NCBI RefSeq assembly: GCF_022012295.1
Contig: NZ_JAKLTN010000010.1
Span: 1 to 41,376, forward strand
Reading direction: 5' to 3'
Source of the DNA: Dechloromonas hankyongensis
Lineage (GTDB): Bacteria; Pseudomonadota; Gammaproteobacteria; Burkholderiales; Rhodocyclaceae
Length of the DNA stretch: 41,376 bases
In this document: positions 27,192 to 35,696 of the stretch, one piece after another
How the letters are laid out: every line of letters starts with the position of its first letter
Numbering within the stretch: the first letter of the stretch is position 1
Translations under genes and position numbers: made by a program
Notes under the pieces: generated by a model
What the model was told of the DNA's origin: nothing
The model's input: only the letters and a program-made list of their open reading frames with translations
Databases searched by the model: none

Positions 27192-27620
27192 TCACCCGCC
27201 GACAGCCAACCCGGCCAGCGCCGCCTCGGCGAACTGCACATCCTGCGCCTCGCTGCCACCGGAAACCCCGATCGCGCCGACCAGCACGCCTTCGTGCTTG
27301 ACCGGCAGGCCGCCGCCGAAGCCGATGAAGCGCTCGCGCTGCATCAGGCCGTGGCGCAGCATGTCCGACCCCTTGGCAAGGCGGGCGTCCCACTTGGCGG
27401 TGGCCGGGCCGAAGCTGACCACCGTGTAGGCCTTGTCGAGGGCGATCTCGATGGAGTGGAAGGGCGCGCCCGGGTGACGCTTGAAGACCAGCGGATAGCC
27501 GGCGCGGTCGACGACGGCGACGCAGATCCTGACGCCGGCCTCGCCGGCGGCGGCCAGGGCGCGGTCGGCCAGTTGTTCGGCACTGCCGAGGCCGAGCGAG
27601 GCGATCATTTCAATGTCCAT
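27192..27620 (-). CDS. GlcG/HbpS-family protein
   Basis: Protein of 142 residues of the GlcG/HbpS family, which includes haem-binding and cobalamin-related proteins and proteins of unknown role beside glycolate or diol genes. Typical features are VAVVDRAGYPLVFKR, an ALDKAYT helix, and the glycine-rich GFGGGLPV followed by GAIGVSGG. It has no signal peptide here. AAGGAGAAA gives a good ribosome site for the ATG at 27620. It overlaps the preceding MFS gene by 11 bp and is the last gene of that minus-strand group. Haem binding cannot be judged from sequence alone. Confidence 0.82.
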   Translation of the reverse strand: MDIEMIASLGLGSAEQLADRALAAAGEAGVRICVAVVDRAGYPLVFKRHPGAPFHSIEIALDKAYTVVSFGPATAKWDARLAKGSDMLRHGLMQRERFIGFGGGLPVKHEGVLVGAIGVSGGSEAQDVQFAEAALAGLAVGG

Positions 27621-28872
27621 GACTTTCTCCTTGCGCTGCCGAAACCTGTGCCGCCAGGCGCTGGCGCAGGGTCAGCAGGAATAATACGAAAACGGTGAGG
27701 GCCGCCCCTTCGAGGACCAGGGTCTGCCCGGCGCCCAGCGCGGCGGCGACGAAGCCGGCGAGCAGGCCGCCGAGCGCATCGAAACCGAAGCGGGCGGAGG
27801 TGAAGAAGGAAACGATGCGGCCGCGCAAAGCTTCGGGGGCCGAGCTTTGCAGGATCATGTTGATGCCGACATTGCATACCGAGATGCCGAAGCCGAGAGC
27901 GACCATCGCCGCCAGCGCCAGCGGCAGCCGCGTCGTCGCGCCGAACAGGAGCAGCGCGGCGGCGCTGATCGCGACACCGGCGACCACGGCGCCGACCACC
28001 CCGGAGATCGACTTGCGGGTGGCGAGAAAGATGGTCGACGCGAAGGCACCGCAGCCGGCTGCGCCCCACAGCCAGCCCAAGGTTGTCGCATCGCCAGCGA
28101 AGACATCGCGGGCGAAGACCGGCAACAGCACGGCGTAGGCCGAGGCGGTCAGGTTCAGGGCGATCAGCGTGACGATCAGCCAGCGGATGGCCCAGGTATG
28201 CCAAGCGTAGCGGACGCCTTCCCTGAAGACCTGGCCGACCGAGCCCTGGGCGCGCTTGGGCGGTTCGCCGCGAACCAGGCAAATGGCTGAAATCAGGGCG
28301 AGGAAGGAAAAACCGTTGATCGCGAAGCAGAAGGCTTCGGAAGTCAGGCCGAGCAGCAGGCCGGCAATCGGCGGGCCGACGAAGCGGCCGGCGTTGAACA
28401 GCATGGCGTTCAAGGCCAGCGCATTGGGCAGGTCGTCGCGGCTGCCGACGAAGCTGCCGATCAGCGACTGGCGCAGCGGCGCGTCGAAGCTGCTCAGCGT
28501 GCCCAGGGCCAGCGCCATGAGCACGATGAAGCCGGGCGTGATCCAGTCCAGCCAGCACAGGCCGGCGAGCACGAAGGCCTGGAGCGCCATCAGCGACTGC
28601 ACGCCAATCAGCCATTTTCGCTTGTCGTGCTTGTCGATCCACGCCCCGGCCAGCGGCCCGACCACCAGCTGCGGAATCAGGCCGCAGAAGGCGGTGACGC
28701 CGAGCAGCGCGGCCGAGCCGGTCAGCCGATAGACCAGCCAGGACAGCGCCACCTGCTGGATCCACGAACCAAGGATGGACACCGCCTGGCCGGCGAAATA
28801 GAGGCGGAAGTTGGGATGGGCCAGGGCACGCATGCCAGTGGGCAGGCGGCGCCGTTGCGGGGTTTCGCTCAT
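27610..28872 (-). CDS. MFS exporter, EntS-like (MFS_3)
   Basis: Inner-membrane transporter of 420 residues with about 12 hydrophobic segments. The N-terminus (LAHPNFRLYFAGQAVSILG) and the loop AWIDKHDKR are typical of the MFS_3 group that contains the enterobactin exporter EntS. It is predicted to export a small molecule using the proton gradient; the substrate is unknown. No siderophore genes are in the window. The ATG at 28872 has no clear ribosome site and lies 16 bp after the MAPEG gene, so coupling is likely. It overlaps the next gene by 11 bp. Confidence 0.85.
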   Translation of the reverse strand: MSETPQRRRLPTGMRALAHPNFRLYFAGQAVSILGSWIQQVALSWLVYRLTGSAALLGVTAFCGLIPQLVVGPLAGAWIDKHDKRKWLIGVQSLMALQAFVLAGLCWLDWITPGFIVLMALALGTLSSFDAPLRQSLIGSFVGSRDDLPNALALNAMLFNAGRFVGPPIAGLLLGLTSEAFCFAINGFSFLALISAICLVRGEPPKRAQGSVGQVFREGVRYAWHTWAIRWLIVTLIALNLTASAYAVLLPVFARDVFAGDATTLGWLWGAAGCGAFASTIFLATRKSISGVVGAVVAGVAISAAALLLFGATTRLPLALAAMVALGFGISVCNVGINMILQSSAPEALRGRIVSFFTSARFGFDALGGLLAGFVAAALGAGQTLVLEGAALTVFVLFLLTLRQRLAAQVSAAQGESHGH

Positions 28873-28888
28873 GCGGTCGGCGGCCTGC

Positions 28889-29281
28889 TCAAACCCCGGT
28901 CAACACGAGCACGGACAGCGCCGCCCCGAATATATAGGTGCCGAGCGCCCCGACGAAACGGGCCGGGTTCGGCTTGCCCATGCTGGGCCAGGCGATGAGG
29001 CCGATGACCAGCAGGAAGCGGCAGGTGGTGGCGGCGACGATCAGCCACAGCGCCGTGTCGGAAGGTCCGCGCCAGCCGAAATAGAGGAACAGCACGGCGA
29101 GGAAAGGGGCGAACTCCGCCGTATTGGCATGCGCCCGGATCACCCGGTTGAGCGGCGCGCTCCGCTCCGGGGCCGGGCCGGAGCCGATGCGGCTGCGAAA
29201 GCGCAGGACGGAGACCGCCAGGCCGAGCAAAAACAGCAGACAACCCAGCGCAGCGGTGCAAAAGAGGACGACAGGATGCAT
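28889..29281 (-). CDS. MAPEG-family membrane protein
   Basis: Membrane protein of 130 residues with four hydrophobic segments. Features of MAPEG (microsomal glutathione transferase-like) proteins are RAHANTAEFAPF in the second segment and a C-terminal half with GKPNPARFVG. Bacterial members may conjugate glutathione or be inactive relatives. AAGG lies 9 bases before the ATG. It sits between two MFS exporter genes with gaps of 24 and 16 bp, which suggests a detoxification or export group. Confidence 0.83.
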   Translation of the reverse strand: MHPVVLFCTAALGCLLFLLGLAVSVLRFRSRIGSGPAPERSAPLNRVIRAHANTAEFAPFLAVLFLYFGWRGPSDTALWLIVAATTCRFLLVIGLIAWPSMGKPNPARFVGALGTYIFGAALSVLVLTGV

Positions 29282-29305
29282 GAGCGGACCTTCCCGGAGT
29301 TCGAA

Positions 29306-30499
29306 TCAGCGCGCAGCGCGCCGGTAGAGCAGGTAGCCGAGAACCGAGAGGGTCATGGTCGCCACGATCACCCAGGCCATCGGCCGGCCGCTGCCGTCGT
29401 GAGTGTAACTGACCGCCGCGCTCGCCCACATGCCGAAACCGAACTGGCTGGAGCCGAACAGGGCGGCGGCCGCCCCGGCATTCTGCGGATAGCGAGCCAT
29501 GAGCAGGCCGACGCAATTGGCGCCGAGCAGGCCGGTCATGCTGACCACGACGAACAGGCCGGCGATGACTGCCGGTAGCGCATCGCCGGCTATCGCCACC
29601 CACAGCAGCAGGGCGCCGGTAAAGCCGCTGGCACAGCCGACACCGGCCATCGCAGCGGCACCCCGGCTTTTCACCAGCCGGCTGTTGGCGTAGTTGGCGG
29701 CGAAGATGCCCAGTGCGTTGGCGGCGAACAACGCGCCGTAGGCGGTCGGCGAAAGCTTCTGCAGGGCGATGAAATAGAACGGGCTGGCCGTGATGTAGGC
29801 GAACATCGCGGCGAAGGACATGCCGCCGGCCAGCAGCAGGCCGATGGCCACCGGATCGAGCGCCAGCCGGCCGTAGGCGGCGAAGGCGGCCGCCAGCGAC
29901 AACTCACCGCGCCGCTCGGCCGGCAGGGTTTCCGGCAGCAGGCGCCAGACCACCGCCAGGCTGAGCAGCCCCCAGGCCAGCACGGCGGCGAAGGTGCCGC
30001 GCCAGCCGAAGCCGGCGAGCAGCGCACTGCCGAGCAGCGGCGCGAGCAGCGGCGCAATGGCCGTCACCGTCGCCATCAGCGACAGCTTGCGGATCGCCTC
30101 GGACGGCGCATAGACGTCGCGCACCACGGCCCGGGCCAGCACCGACGCTGCCCCGCCGCCCAGGGCCTGGACGAAGCGGGCGAGGATCAGCTGTTCGATG
30201 GCGGTGGACAGCAGACAGGCCAGGCTGGCCAGCGCGAACAGCGCGATGCCGGTCAGCATCACGGTACGCCGCCCGTAGCGATCGGAAATCGGCCCGTAGA
30301 ACAGCATGCCGACGGCGAAACCAGCCAGGAAAACGGTGATCGACGACTGCACCGCCTCCGCCGATGCACTCAGCCCGGCGGCGATGGCAGGCAGGGCGGG
30401 CAGGTAGAGGTCGATGGCGAGCGGCCCGAAAGCCACCAGCGCGCCGAGCAGCAAAATGAAACGGCCCTCGCGGGCCGGTTCGGTGGTGGGAGTTGTCAC
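29306..30499 (-). CDS. Bcr/CflA-type multidrug MFS exporter
   Basis: Inner-membrane drug/proton antiporter of about 397 residues with 12 predicted helices. The Bcr/CflA signature is clear: ALVAFGPLAIDLYLPALP in helix 1, GPISDRYGRR in the first loop, and RFVQALGGGAASVLARAVVRD in helices 4-5. The frame extends upstream to a GTG at 30535, but that lies in a dispersed repeat; GTG at 30499, with AAGAG 6 bases before it, gives a normal N-terminus. It heads a minus-strand group with MAPEG, MFS and GlcG genes. The substrate is unknown. Confidence 0.85.
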   Translation of the reverse strand: MTTPTTEPAREGRFILLLGALVAFGPLAIDLYLPALPAIAAGLSASAEAVQSSITVFLAGFAVGMLFYGPISDRYGRRTVMLTGIALFALASLACLLSTAIEQLILARFVQALGGGAASVLARAVVRDVYAPSEAIRKLSLMATVTAIAPLLAPLLGSALLAGFGWRGTFAAVLAWGLLSLAVVWRLLPETLPAERRGELSLAAAFAAYGRLALDPVAIGLLLAGGMSFAAMFAYITASPFYFIALQKLSPTAYGALFAANALGIFAANYANSRLVKSRGAAAMAGVGCASGFTGALLLWVAIAGDALPAVIAGLFVVVSMTGLLGANCVGLLMARYPQNAGAAAALFGSSQFGFGMWASAAVSYTHDGSGRPMAWVIVATMTLSVLGYLLYRRAAR

Positions 30500-30517
30500 G
30501 ATAGCTCTTGATAGCTT

Positions 30518-30619
30518 GTCATTCCTGCGTCCCACAGGGACTTCCTTTGGCCGTCAGCGGGAATCCAGAGGTGCGAAAAGTCTCGAACGTCGCTGGATTC
30601 CCGCCTGCGCAGGAATGAC
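30518..30619. repeat. Dispersed palindromic repeat with interrupted left arm
   Basis: The right end, TGGATTCCCGCCTGCGCAGGAATGAC (given here in words: a GGATTCCCGCCTGCG core then CAGGAATGAC), is mirrored on the left by GTCATTCCTGCG (30518-30529) and GCGGGAATCCA, with about 25 bp inserted between those two left pieces. Such GTCATTCC-GGAATGAC elements are common between genes in proteobacteria. It lies between the Bcr-type exporter and gabD and may act as a terminator for gabD. Confidence 0.65.
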
Positions 30620-30630
30620 GTGGTTGGTCG

Positions 30631-32085
30631 TTACAGGCCGCCCAAGGCCAGGTACTTGGTTTCCATGTACTCGTCCAAACCATGGCTGGAGCCTTCGCGG
30701 CCGACACCCGACAGCTTGACGCCGCCGAACGGGGCGACTTCGGTCGAGATCAGGCCGGTATTGACGCCGACCATGCCGTATTCAAGCTGCTTCGAGACGC
30801 GCCAGACGCGGCCGTGGTCCTTGGAGAAGAAGTAGGCGGCGAGGCCGAATTCGGTGTCGTTGGCCATCTGCACGGCCTCGGCCTCGGTCTTGAAGCGGAA
30901 CAGCGGCGCCACCGGCCCGAAGATTTCTTCCTTGGCCACCGCCATGCCGGTCGTCACGTCGGCCAGGATGGTCGGCTCGAACCAGGTGCGGCCCAGCGCA
31001 TGGCGCTTGCCGCCGGTCACCACGCGGGCGCCCTTGGCGGTGGCGTCCTGGACCAGTTCCTCGACCTTGTTGATGGCGGCGTCGTCGATCAGCGGACCTT
31101 GCGTGACGCCCTCCTCCATGCCGTTGCCCACCTTCAGGCCGGCGACGGCAGCGGCGAGCTTGCTGGCGAACAGATCGTAGATGCCGTCCTGAACCAGGAA
31201 GCGGTTGGAGCAGACGCAGGTCTGGCCGGCGTTGCGGTACTTGGAAGCGAGCGCCCCGGCGACCGCGGCATCGACATCGGCGTCGTCGAAGACGATGAAA
31301 GGCGCGTTGCCGCCCAGTTCCAGCGACATCTTCTTGACGGTGCCGGCGCACTGCTGCATCAGCAACTGGCCGATCGGGGTGGAACCGGTGAAGGTCAGCT
31401 TGCGGACGATGGGGCTGGCCGTCATCACGCCGCCGATGGCCGAAGCCTTGCCGGTGACGACGCTGAACACGCCGGCCGGCACGCCGGCACGCTCGGCCAG
31501 TTCGGCCAGGGCCAGGGCGGAGAGCGGGGTCTGCTCGGCCGGCTTCAAGATGATGGTACAGCCGGCGGCCAGCGCCGGGGCAACCTTGCGGGTGATCATC
31601 GCCGACGGGAAATTCCACGGCGTGATGGCGGCGCAGACACCGACCGGCTCCTTGGTGACGACCAGTTGGCGGTCCTTGAACGGCGACGGGATGACTTCGC
31701 CGTAGGCGCGCTTGGCTTCCTCGGCAAACCACTCGATGTAGGCGGCGGCGTAGGCGATTTCGCCGCGCGACTCGGCCAGCGGCTTACCCTGCTCGGCCGT
31801 CATCAGCTGCGCCAGGTCCTCCTGGTGCGTCATCAGCAGGTCGAACCAGCGGCGCAGGATGCGCGAGCGCTCGGCGGCGGTCGTTTCGCGCCAGGTCTTC
31901 AGGGCCTTGTCGGCGGCGACGATGGCGCGCTCGGTTTCGGCGGCGCCGCAGCGGGGGACGGTGGCGATGGTTTCGCCAGTGGCCGGGTTGGTGACGGGGA
32001 TTGTTTCGCCGCTGTCGGCGGGGGTCCAGGTGCCGTCGATGTAGCAGGCTTGGCGGAGGAGGTTGTTATCTTTCAGGGACAGCAT
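30631..32085 (-). CDS. gabD: Succinate-semialdehyde dehydrogenase
   Basis: Aldehyde dehydrogenase of 484 residues, closest in style to NADP-dependent GabD. It would oxidise succinate semialdehyde to succinate, the fate of one product of HpaI encoded upstream. Motifs are ITPWNFPSAMITRK (cofactor), Glu256 in SLELGGNAP and the nucleophile Cys290 in AGQTCVCSNR. AAAGGAGAA precedes the ATG. It lies on the same strand as the hpa genes but 589 bp after hpaI, separated by a long inverted repeat, so it may have its own promoter or depend on read-through. Glutarate semialdehyde or similar aldehydes are alternative substrates. Confidence 0.9.
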   Translation of the reverse strand: MLSLKDNNLLRQACYIDGTWTPADSGETIPVTNPATGETIATVPRCGAAETERAIVAADKALKTWRETTAAERSRILRRWFDLLMTHQEDLAQLMTAEQGKPLAESRGEIAYAAAYIEWFAEEAKRAYGEVIPSPFKDRQLVVTKEPVGVCAAITPWNFPSAMITRKVAPALAAGCTIILKPAEQTPLSALALAELAERAGVPAGVFSVVTGKASAIGGVMTASPIVRKLTFTGSTPIGQLLMQQCAGTVKKMSLELGGNAPFIVFDDADVDAAVAGALASKYRNAGQTCVCSNRFLVQDGIYDLFASKLAAAVAGLKVGNGMEEGVTQGPLIDDAAINKVEELVQDATAKGARVVTGGKRHALGRTWFEPTILADVTTGMAVAKEEIFGPVAPLFRFKTEAEAVQMANDTEFGLAAYFFSKDHGRVWRVSKQLEYGMVGVNTGLISTEVAPFGGVKLSGVGREGSSHGLDEYMETKYLALGGL

Positions 32086-32176
32086 GGGGTGTTCTCCTTT
32101 GGAATTTCTTGACGGTATTCTTGGTTAGGCGTTTTGCCAGTATTGGGCATGGGTTCCGCCCTTGCGGGGCGTCTCA

Positions 32177-32202
32177 CTTTTTCTTGCTTCGCCAAGAAAA
32201 AG
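32177..32202. repeat. Perfect 10-bp stem hairpin in left repeat arm
   Basis: CTTTTTCTTG, the loop CTTCGC and CAAGAAAAAG form a perfect 10-bp stem. The counterpart in the right arm has different stem bases but keeps pairing, which suggests selection for structure. Confidence 0.7.
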
Positions 32203-32598
32203 TAAGCAAAAAGAAGGCGACCCTGGGTCGGTGCCGGCTGCGCCGGTTCCCTGCGCTACTCGGGACTGGCGGGGGCTGCGGAACTCGGCCCTTTGTCCGC
32301 CAGACCCTGCGTTGCTCGGCACCTCTCAAGGGGCCCGGGAAAACATCCGGGTACTAGCGATAGCTTTTGGTTTGGGCAATATTCTTGGCCGAGCGTGGCA
32401 TTTTTCTTTTCGGACGGCGCCCGATCCCGCGACGCTTTTCGGGCCCCCTTGAGAGGCGCTGAGCAACGCAGGTGGGCCGGGGGCAGTCGGTTCGCATTGT
32501 TTGAGCCGCAGGCGAGTTCATGCGAACCGCCCGGCCCGCCGAGTAGCGCAAGATACCCCGCAGGGGCGACGACCCAGGGGTCGCCTTTTCTTTGGCTA

Positions 32599-32624
32599 CT
32601 TTCTTTTGGCGAAGCAAAAGAAAG
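32599..32624. repeat. Perfect 10-bp stem hairpin in right repeat arm
   Basis: CTTTCTTTTG, the loop GCGAAG and CAAAAGAAAG form a perfect 10-bp stem, 50 bp beyond the hpaI stop. Compared with the left-arm hairpin the stem carries compensating changes, and the loop is its reverse complement. It may serve as a transcription stop after hpaI, though it lacks the GC-rich stem of a classical terminator. Confidence 0.7.
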
Positions 32625-32674
32625 TACGCCCGCCCTCAAGGCGGAAAACAACGCCAGAAAAGGCACACCCGCCA

Positions 32675-33472
32675 TCAGTAAGCCGCGCCGCTTTTAGCCG
32701 CCCCAGCCGACTTGAACTTGTCAGCCAAAGCCACAGACGCATTCCGCAACAACAGCGCATCCACCCCGACCAACAGGAAACTGGCCCCCATCTCCCGATA
32801 GGCAGCCGCAATGCCAGGATCGGCCGAGAACACCCCCGCCGCCTTGCCGGCCGCCGCAATCTGCCGAATGGCAAACTCGACCGCCGCCTTGACCTCCGGA
32901 TGCCCCGGATTGCCCAGATGCCCCATCGACGCCGCCAGATCGGACGGCCCGATGAACACCGCATCGACGCCCTCGACCTTGAGGATATCGGCCAGACCGG
33001 CCAAACCGGCCGTCGATTCGATCTGCACGATCAGGCACATTTCCCGGTCGGCCTGGGCGAAGTAGCCGTCGACACCGTTCCAGCGGGCGGCGCGAGCCAG
33101 CGCCGTGCCGACGCCGCGGATACCGTGCGGCGGATAGCGCATGGCGCGGACCAGCGATTCGGCTTCGGCCGCGGTTTCGACCATCGGCACCATCAGGGTC
33201 TGCACGCCGCCGTCGAGCAGCTGCTTGATGCGCGCCACGTCGTGATCGACGGTGCGCACCACCGGCCGCACCGGGTACTGGCCGAGCACCTGCAGTTGTT
33301 CGATGATCGAGCGCAGATCGTTGGGACCGTGTTCGCCGTCGATCAGCAGCCAGTCGAAACCGGCGGTGGCGACCACTTCGGCGGCATAGGCGTTGGCCAT
33401 GCCGAGAAAGAGGCCGATCTGCGTTTCGCCGGCGGCCAGGGCGCGCTTGAAGGCGTTGAGGGGCATGTCCAT
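32675..33472 (-). CDS. hpaI: 4-hydroxy-2-oxoheptane-1,7-dioate (HKHD) aldolase
   Basis: Class II pyruvate aldolase of 265 residues (HpcH/HpaI family). It cleaves 4-hydroxy-2-oxoheptanedioate to pyruvate and succinate semialdehyde, the last carbon-carbon step of homoprotocatechuate degradation. Visible motifs are FDWLLIDGEHGPND near the N-terminus, RYPPHGIRGVG, QIESTAGL (metal-binding Glu) and VFIGPSDLAASMG, matching Escherichia HpaI closely. The start at 33472 has GGAAA 8 bases upstream; an ATG two codons later is possible. It lies 14 bp after hpaH and is the last gene before the long inverted repeat. Confidence 0.95.
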   Translation of the reverse strand: MDMPLNAFKRALAAGETQIGLFLGMANAYAAEVVATAGFDWLLIDGEHGPNDLRSIIEQLQVLGQYPVRPVVRTVDHDVARIKQLLDGGVQTLMVPMVETAAEAESLVRAMRYPPHGIRGVGTALARAARWNGVDGYFAQADREMCLIVQIESTAGLAGLADILKVEGVDAVFIGPSDLAASMGHLGNPGHPEVKAAVEFAIRQIAAAGKAAGVFSADPGIAAAYREMGASFLLVGVDALLLRNASVALADKFKSAGAAKSGAAY

Positions 33473-33486
33473 GAGGAGGTTTCCTG

Positions 33487-34290
33487 TCAGATGAAACGGG
33501 CGCTGATGTTGCCCAGCGGGCCGTAATCGACATGAATTGTATCGCCCGGCACTACCTTGACGGGACGGGTGAAGGAACCGGCCAGGATGATCTGCCCCGG
33601 TTCCAGCGCCACGCCGTGCGGGGCGAACTTCTTGGCCAGCCACGAAATGCCGTTGGCCGGGTGGTTCAGCACGCCGGCGGCGACACCGGTTTCCTCGATG
33701 ATGCCGTTCTTGTAGAGCAGCGCGGCAGCCCAGCGCAGGTCGATTTCCAGCGGCTTGATCGGGCGGCCGCCGAGGATGATGCCGACGTTGGCGGCGTTGT
33801 CGGAAATGGTGTCCATCACCTTGCGCGGCCGCTTGCTTTCCGGATCGATGCGATGGCAGCGGGCATCGATGATCTCGACGGCCGGTGTCACGTAGTCGGT
33901 GGCCGACAGCACGTCGAAGATGGTGACGTTCTCGCCTTCGAGGCGATCCTTGAGGATGAACGCCAGCTCGACCTCGACCATCGGATCGATGAAGCGCTCG
34001 CAGGGAATCTCGGCGGCGTCCTTGTAGACCATTTCGTCGAGCAGCGTGCCGAAATCCGGCTCGTTGATCTGCGACGACATCTGCATGGCGCGCGAGGTCA
34101 GTCCGATCTTGTGGCCGACGACCTTCTGGCCTTCGGCCAGCTTCATCTGCACCCAGGCCTTCTGGATGGCGTAGGCGTCGGGGATGGTGATTTCCGGGTG
34201 ATCCAGCGAAATCTGGCGCACCGGCTGGCGGGCCTTTTCGGCTTCGTGCAAGCGCTTGGCAGCGGCCTGGATGATGTCTTGGCTGAGCAT
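33487..34290 (-). CDS. hpaH: 2-oxo-hept-4-ene-1,7-dioate hydratase
   Basis: Hydratase of 267 residues in the FAH-related HpaH/MhpD family. It adds water to 2-oxohept-4-enedioate, giving the substrate of HpaI. Visible features are [14 protein letters not shown], the acidic metal-binding stretch [12 protein letters not shown] and AVEIIDAR, and a C-terminal [22 protein letters not shown] precedes the ATG at 34290; upstream open frame overlaps hpaF and is not coding. It lies 17 bp after hpaF in the same operon. Confidence 0.95.
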   Translation of the reverse strand: MLSQDIIQAAAKRLHEAEKARQPVRQISLDHPEITIPDAYAIQKAWVQMKLAEGQKVVGHKIGLTSRAMQMSSQINEPDFGTLLDEMVYKDAAEIPCERFIDPMVEVELAFILKDRLEGENVTIFDVLSATDYVTPAVEIIDARCHRIDPESKRPRKVMDTISDNAANVGIILGGRPIKPLEIDLRWAAALLYKNGIIEETGVAAGVLNHPANGISWLAKKFAPHGVALEPGQIILAGSFTRPVKVVPGDTIHVDYGPLGNISARFI

Positions 34291-34307
34291 GGTGTCTCTC
34301 CTCTCTG

Positions 34308-34703
34308 TCAGTTCTTTTTGTAGCGGGGGTGGATGTTGTTTTTCTTCCAGGTGCCGGCCTCGCTGAATTCGGAAAACTCCATCGACAGCGCCAGGCCGCG
34401 CTGGGCGAAGATAGGCGCGAAGTGTTCGCTCATCATCGCGAACAGTTCGTCGCAGGCTTTCTTCTTCTCGGCTTCGCTGCGCCCGGCGCCGACTTTCAGC
34501 GAGGCATGCACGAAGGCGTCGTCGGCATGGCTGCCGTCGGCGATGCAATAGTCCTTGAGCCAGACGACGCGGGAGCGGATGCCCCCGGTCGGGAATACCC
34601 CACCCTGGGCGATCAGCACCTGGTTGGATTTCTTGAGCAAGCCCGGAATATCGGATTCCGCCGTATCCAGGTTGTTGGTGATTTCATAGACAAGATGGGG
34701 CAT
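34308..34703 (-). CDS. hpaF: 5-carboxymethyl-2-hydroxymuconate isomerase
   Basis: Small tautomerase of 131 residues that shifts a double bond in 5-carboxymethyl-2-hydroxymuconate before decarboxylation by HpaG. The start MPHLVYEIT leaves Pro as the N-terminal catalytic base after Met removal, as in the HpaF/CHMI family. The length is about that of the Escherichia enzyme (126). AAGGAG lies 7 bases before the ATG. It is 27 bp after the second hpaD-like gene and 17 bp before hpaH. Confidence 0.94.
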   Translation of the reverse strand: MPHLVYEITNNLDTAESDIPGLLKKSNQVLIAQGGVFPTGGIRSRVVWLKDYCIADGSHADDAFVHASLKVGAGRSEAEKKKACDELFAMMSEHFAPIFAQRGLALSMEFSEFSEAGTWKKNNIHPRYKKN

Positions 34704-34730
34704 TTCCCGCTCCTTGGTTCGTTGATTCGG

Positions 34731-35627
34731 TCAGGAAACCGGCATGCCGGCGCCGATGCCGCGCGCCGCTGGCGGGATGCCGGCGACCGGCAGATTGACG
34801 ACGACCTGGCCGGTGCCCGAGCTTTCAAAGTAGGGGCAGACGATCTCAGCCTTGCCTTGGTACTTGTCCCAGCCGATGGCGCCGAACAGCATGGCGGTGT
34901 CGTGCATCTTGCCTTCGCCGGTGCAGTACTGGGCGTATTCGGGCAGCATGCGCAGGAAGGTATCCCACTCGCCGCCTTCCCACAGTTGCAGGGCCCGCAG
35001 GTCGACCTGCTTGTTGAATTCGCGACTGATGGTGTTGAAGCCCTGCTCGACCAGGCGGTTTTCCCAGATCTGGTGCGACATCGAGCCGCTGGCGACGATG
35101 GCCACCCGGCAGTTGCTGCGGGCGACGGCCTTGGCCAGCGCCTCACCGAGGATGCGCGACTCTTCCAGCGAGCCAAAGGTGCTCCAGCCGGCGATCGAGA
35201 CGACCTTGATCTTGCCTTCCGGGTTCATGTAGCGCATGGGCAGGATGGTGCCGTATTCGAGGTCGAGCGACGGCACCTGGTGAGCGCGGGTCTTGACGCC
35301 CATGGCCGTGGCTTCCTCGGCGATCAGGTCGCCGAGTTCCGGGTTGCCCGGGAATTCATAGGGCAGGTCCTGGATGAAGTGCGGGAACTCGTGGCTGGTG
35401 TAGTTGCCCTTGTGCACCGCGTTGTTGTTGATGTGATAACCCGCATTAACCAGCCAGTGCGTGTCGAACACGATGAAGGTGTCGACGCCGAGCTCGACGG
35501 CACGACGGCCGAGTTCGCGCTCGGCGTCGATGGCGGCCTGGCGGCAGCCGTGGGCCGGGCCCGGTTGTTCGGAAATAAGCATCGACGGCACGTGCGTGCA
35601 CTTGATGGCCATGACGATTTCACCCAT
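34731..35627 (-). CDS. Second HpaD-like extradiol dioxygenase (LigB superfamily)
   Basis: Protein of 298 residues clearly paralogous to the HpaD encoded immediately before it. It keeps the family landmarks THVPSM, GCRQAAID, FDTHWLVNAGYHIN, LEYGTILPMRYMN, SGSMSH and GEGKMHDTAMLFG, so metal ligands appear retained. It differs in a longer C-terminus (about 17 extra residues) and in the region after HIN (NNAVHKGNY against CAPSWEGIY). It is probably an active class III ring-cleavage enzyme with a different or broader catechol substrate, or a second HpaD. GGGAG precedes the ATG. It lies 69 bp after hpaD, the widest gap inside the operon, and 27 bp before hpaF. Confidence 0.88.
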   Translation of the reverse strand: MGEIVMAIKCTHVPSMLISEQPGPAHGCRQAAIDAERELGRRAVELGVDTFIVFDTHWLVNAGYHINNNAVHKGNYTSHEFPHFIQDLPYEFPGNPELGDLIAEEATAMGVKTRAHQVPSLDLEYGTILPMRYMNPEGKIKVVSIAGWSTFGSLEESRILGEALAKAVARSNCRVAIVASGSMSHQIWENRLVEQGFNTISREFNKQVDLRALQLWEGGEWDTFLRMLPEYAQYCTGEGKMHDTAMLFGAIGWDKYQGKAEIVCPYFESSGTGQVVVNLPVAGIPPAARGIGAGMPVS

Positions 35628-35696
35628 GTTGCTGTCTCCCTTTGATGGTGTGGAAAGTGTTCACGGTTGGGGGTGAAGATTGGCTTTACGCTCTAT

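Larger units (their letters stand above)
32152..32648. repeat. Paired intergenic repeat in inverted orientation (about 500 bp)
   Basis: The left arm (32152 to about 32345) and the reverse complement of the right arm (about 32425-32648) align along most of their length. Shared blocks in order are TTCCGCC, CTTGCTTCGCCAAG-like hairpin, AAGGCGACCC, TGGGTCG, TGCGCTACTCGG, CTGCGTTGCTC and CCTCTCAAGGGG. Roughly 80 bp of unpaired sequence separates the arms. It looks like two inverted copies of an intergenic element of a kind common in betaproteobacteria. There is no transposase or coding sequence. It could fold into a very long RNA or cruciform and reduce transcription into gabD. Confidence 0.75.
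32086..32674. other. Intergenic region dominated by a long inverted repeat
   Basis: The 589-bp gap between hpaI and gabD contains no credible gene. About 500 bp of it (32152-32648) is an imperfect inverted repeat, described separately. The remaining roughly 65 bp next to gabD contains its ribosome site. Several short open frames on both strands follow the repeat symmetry and have no protein-like composition. Confidence 0.7.

Noticed and set aside
32162..32697. Short open frames on both strands inside the hpaI-gabD gap
   Set aside because: They follow the arms of the inverted repeat and have repeat-derived, non-protein-like compositions.
34308..34548. Extended hpaH start inside hpaF
   Set aside because: The added residues are Arg-rich and read through hpaF out of frame; a good ribosome site marks the start at 34290.
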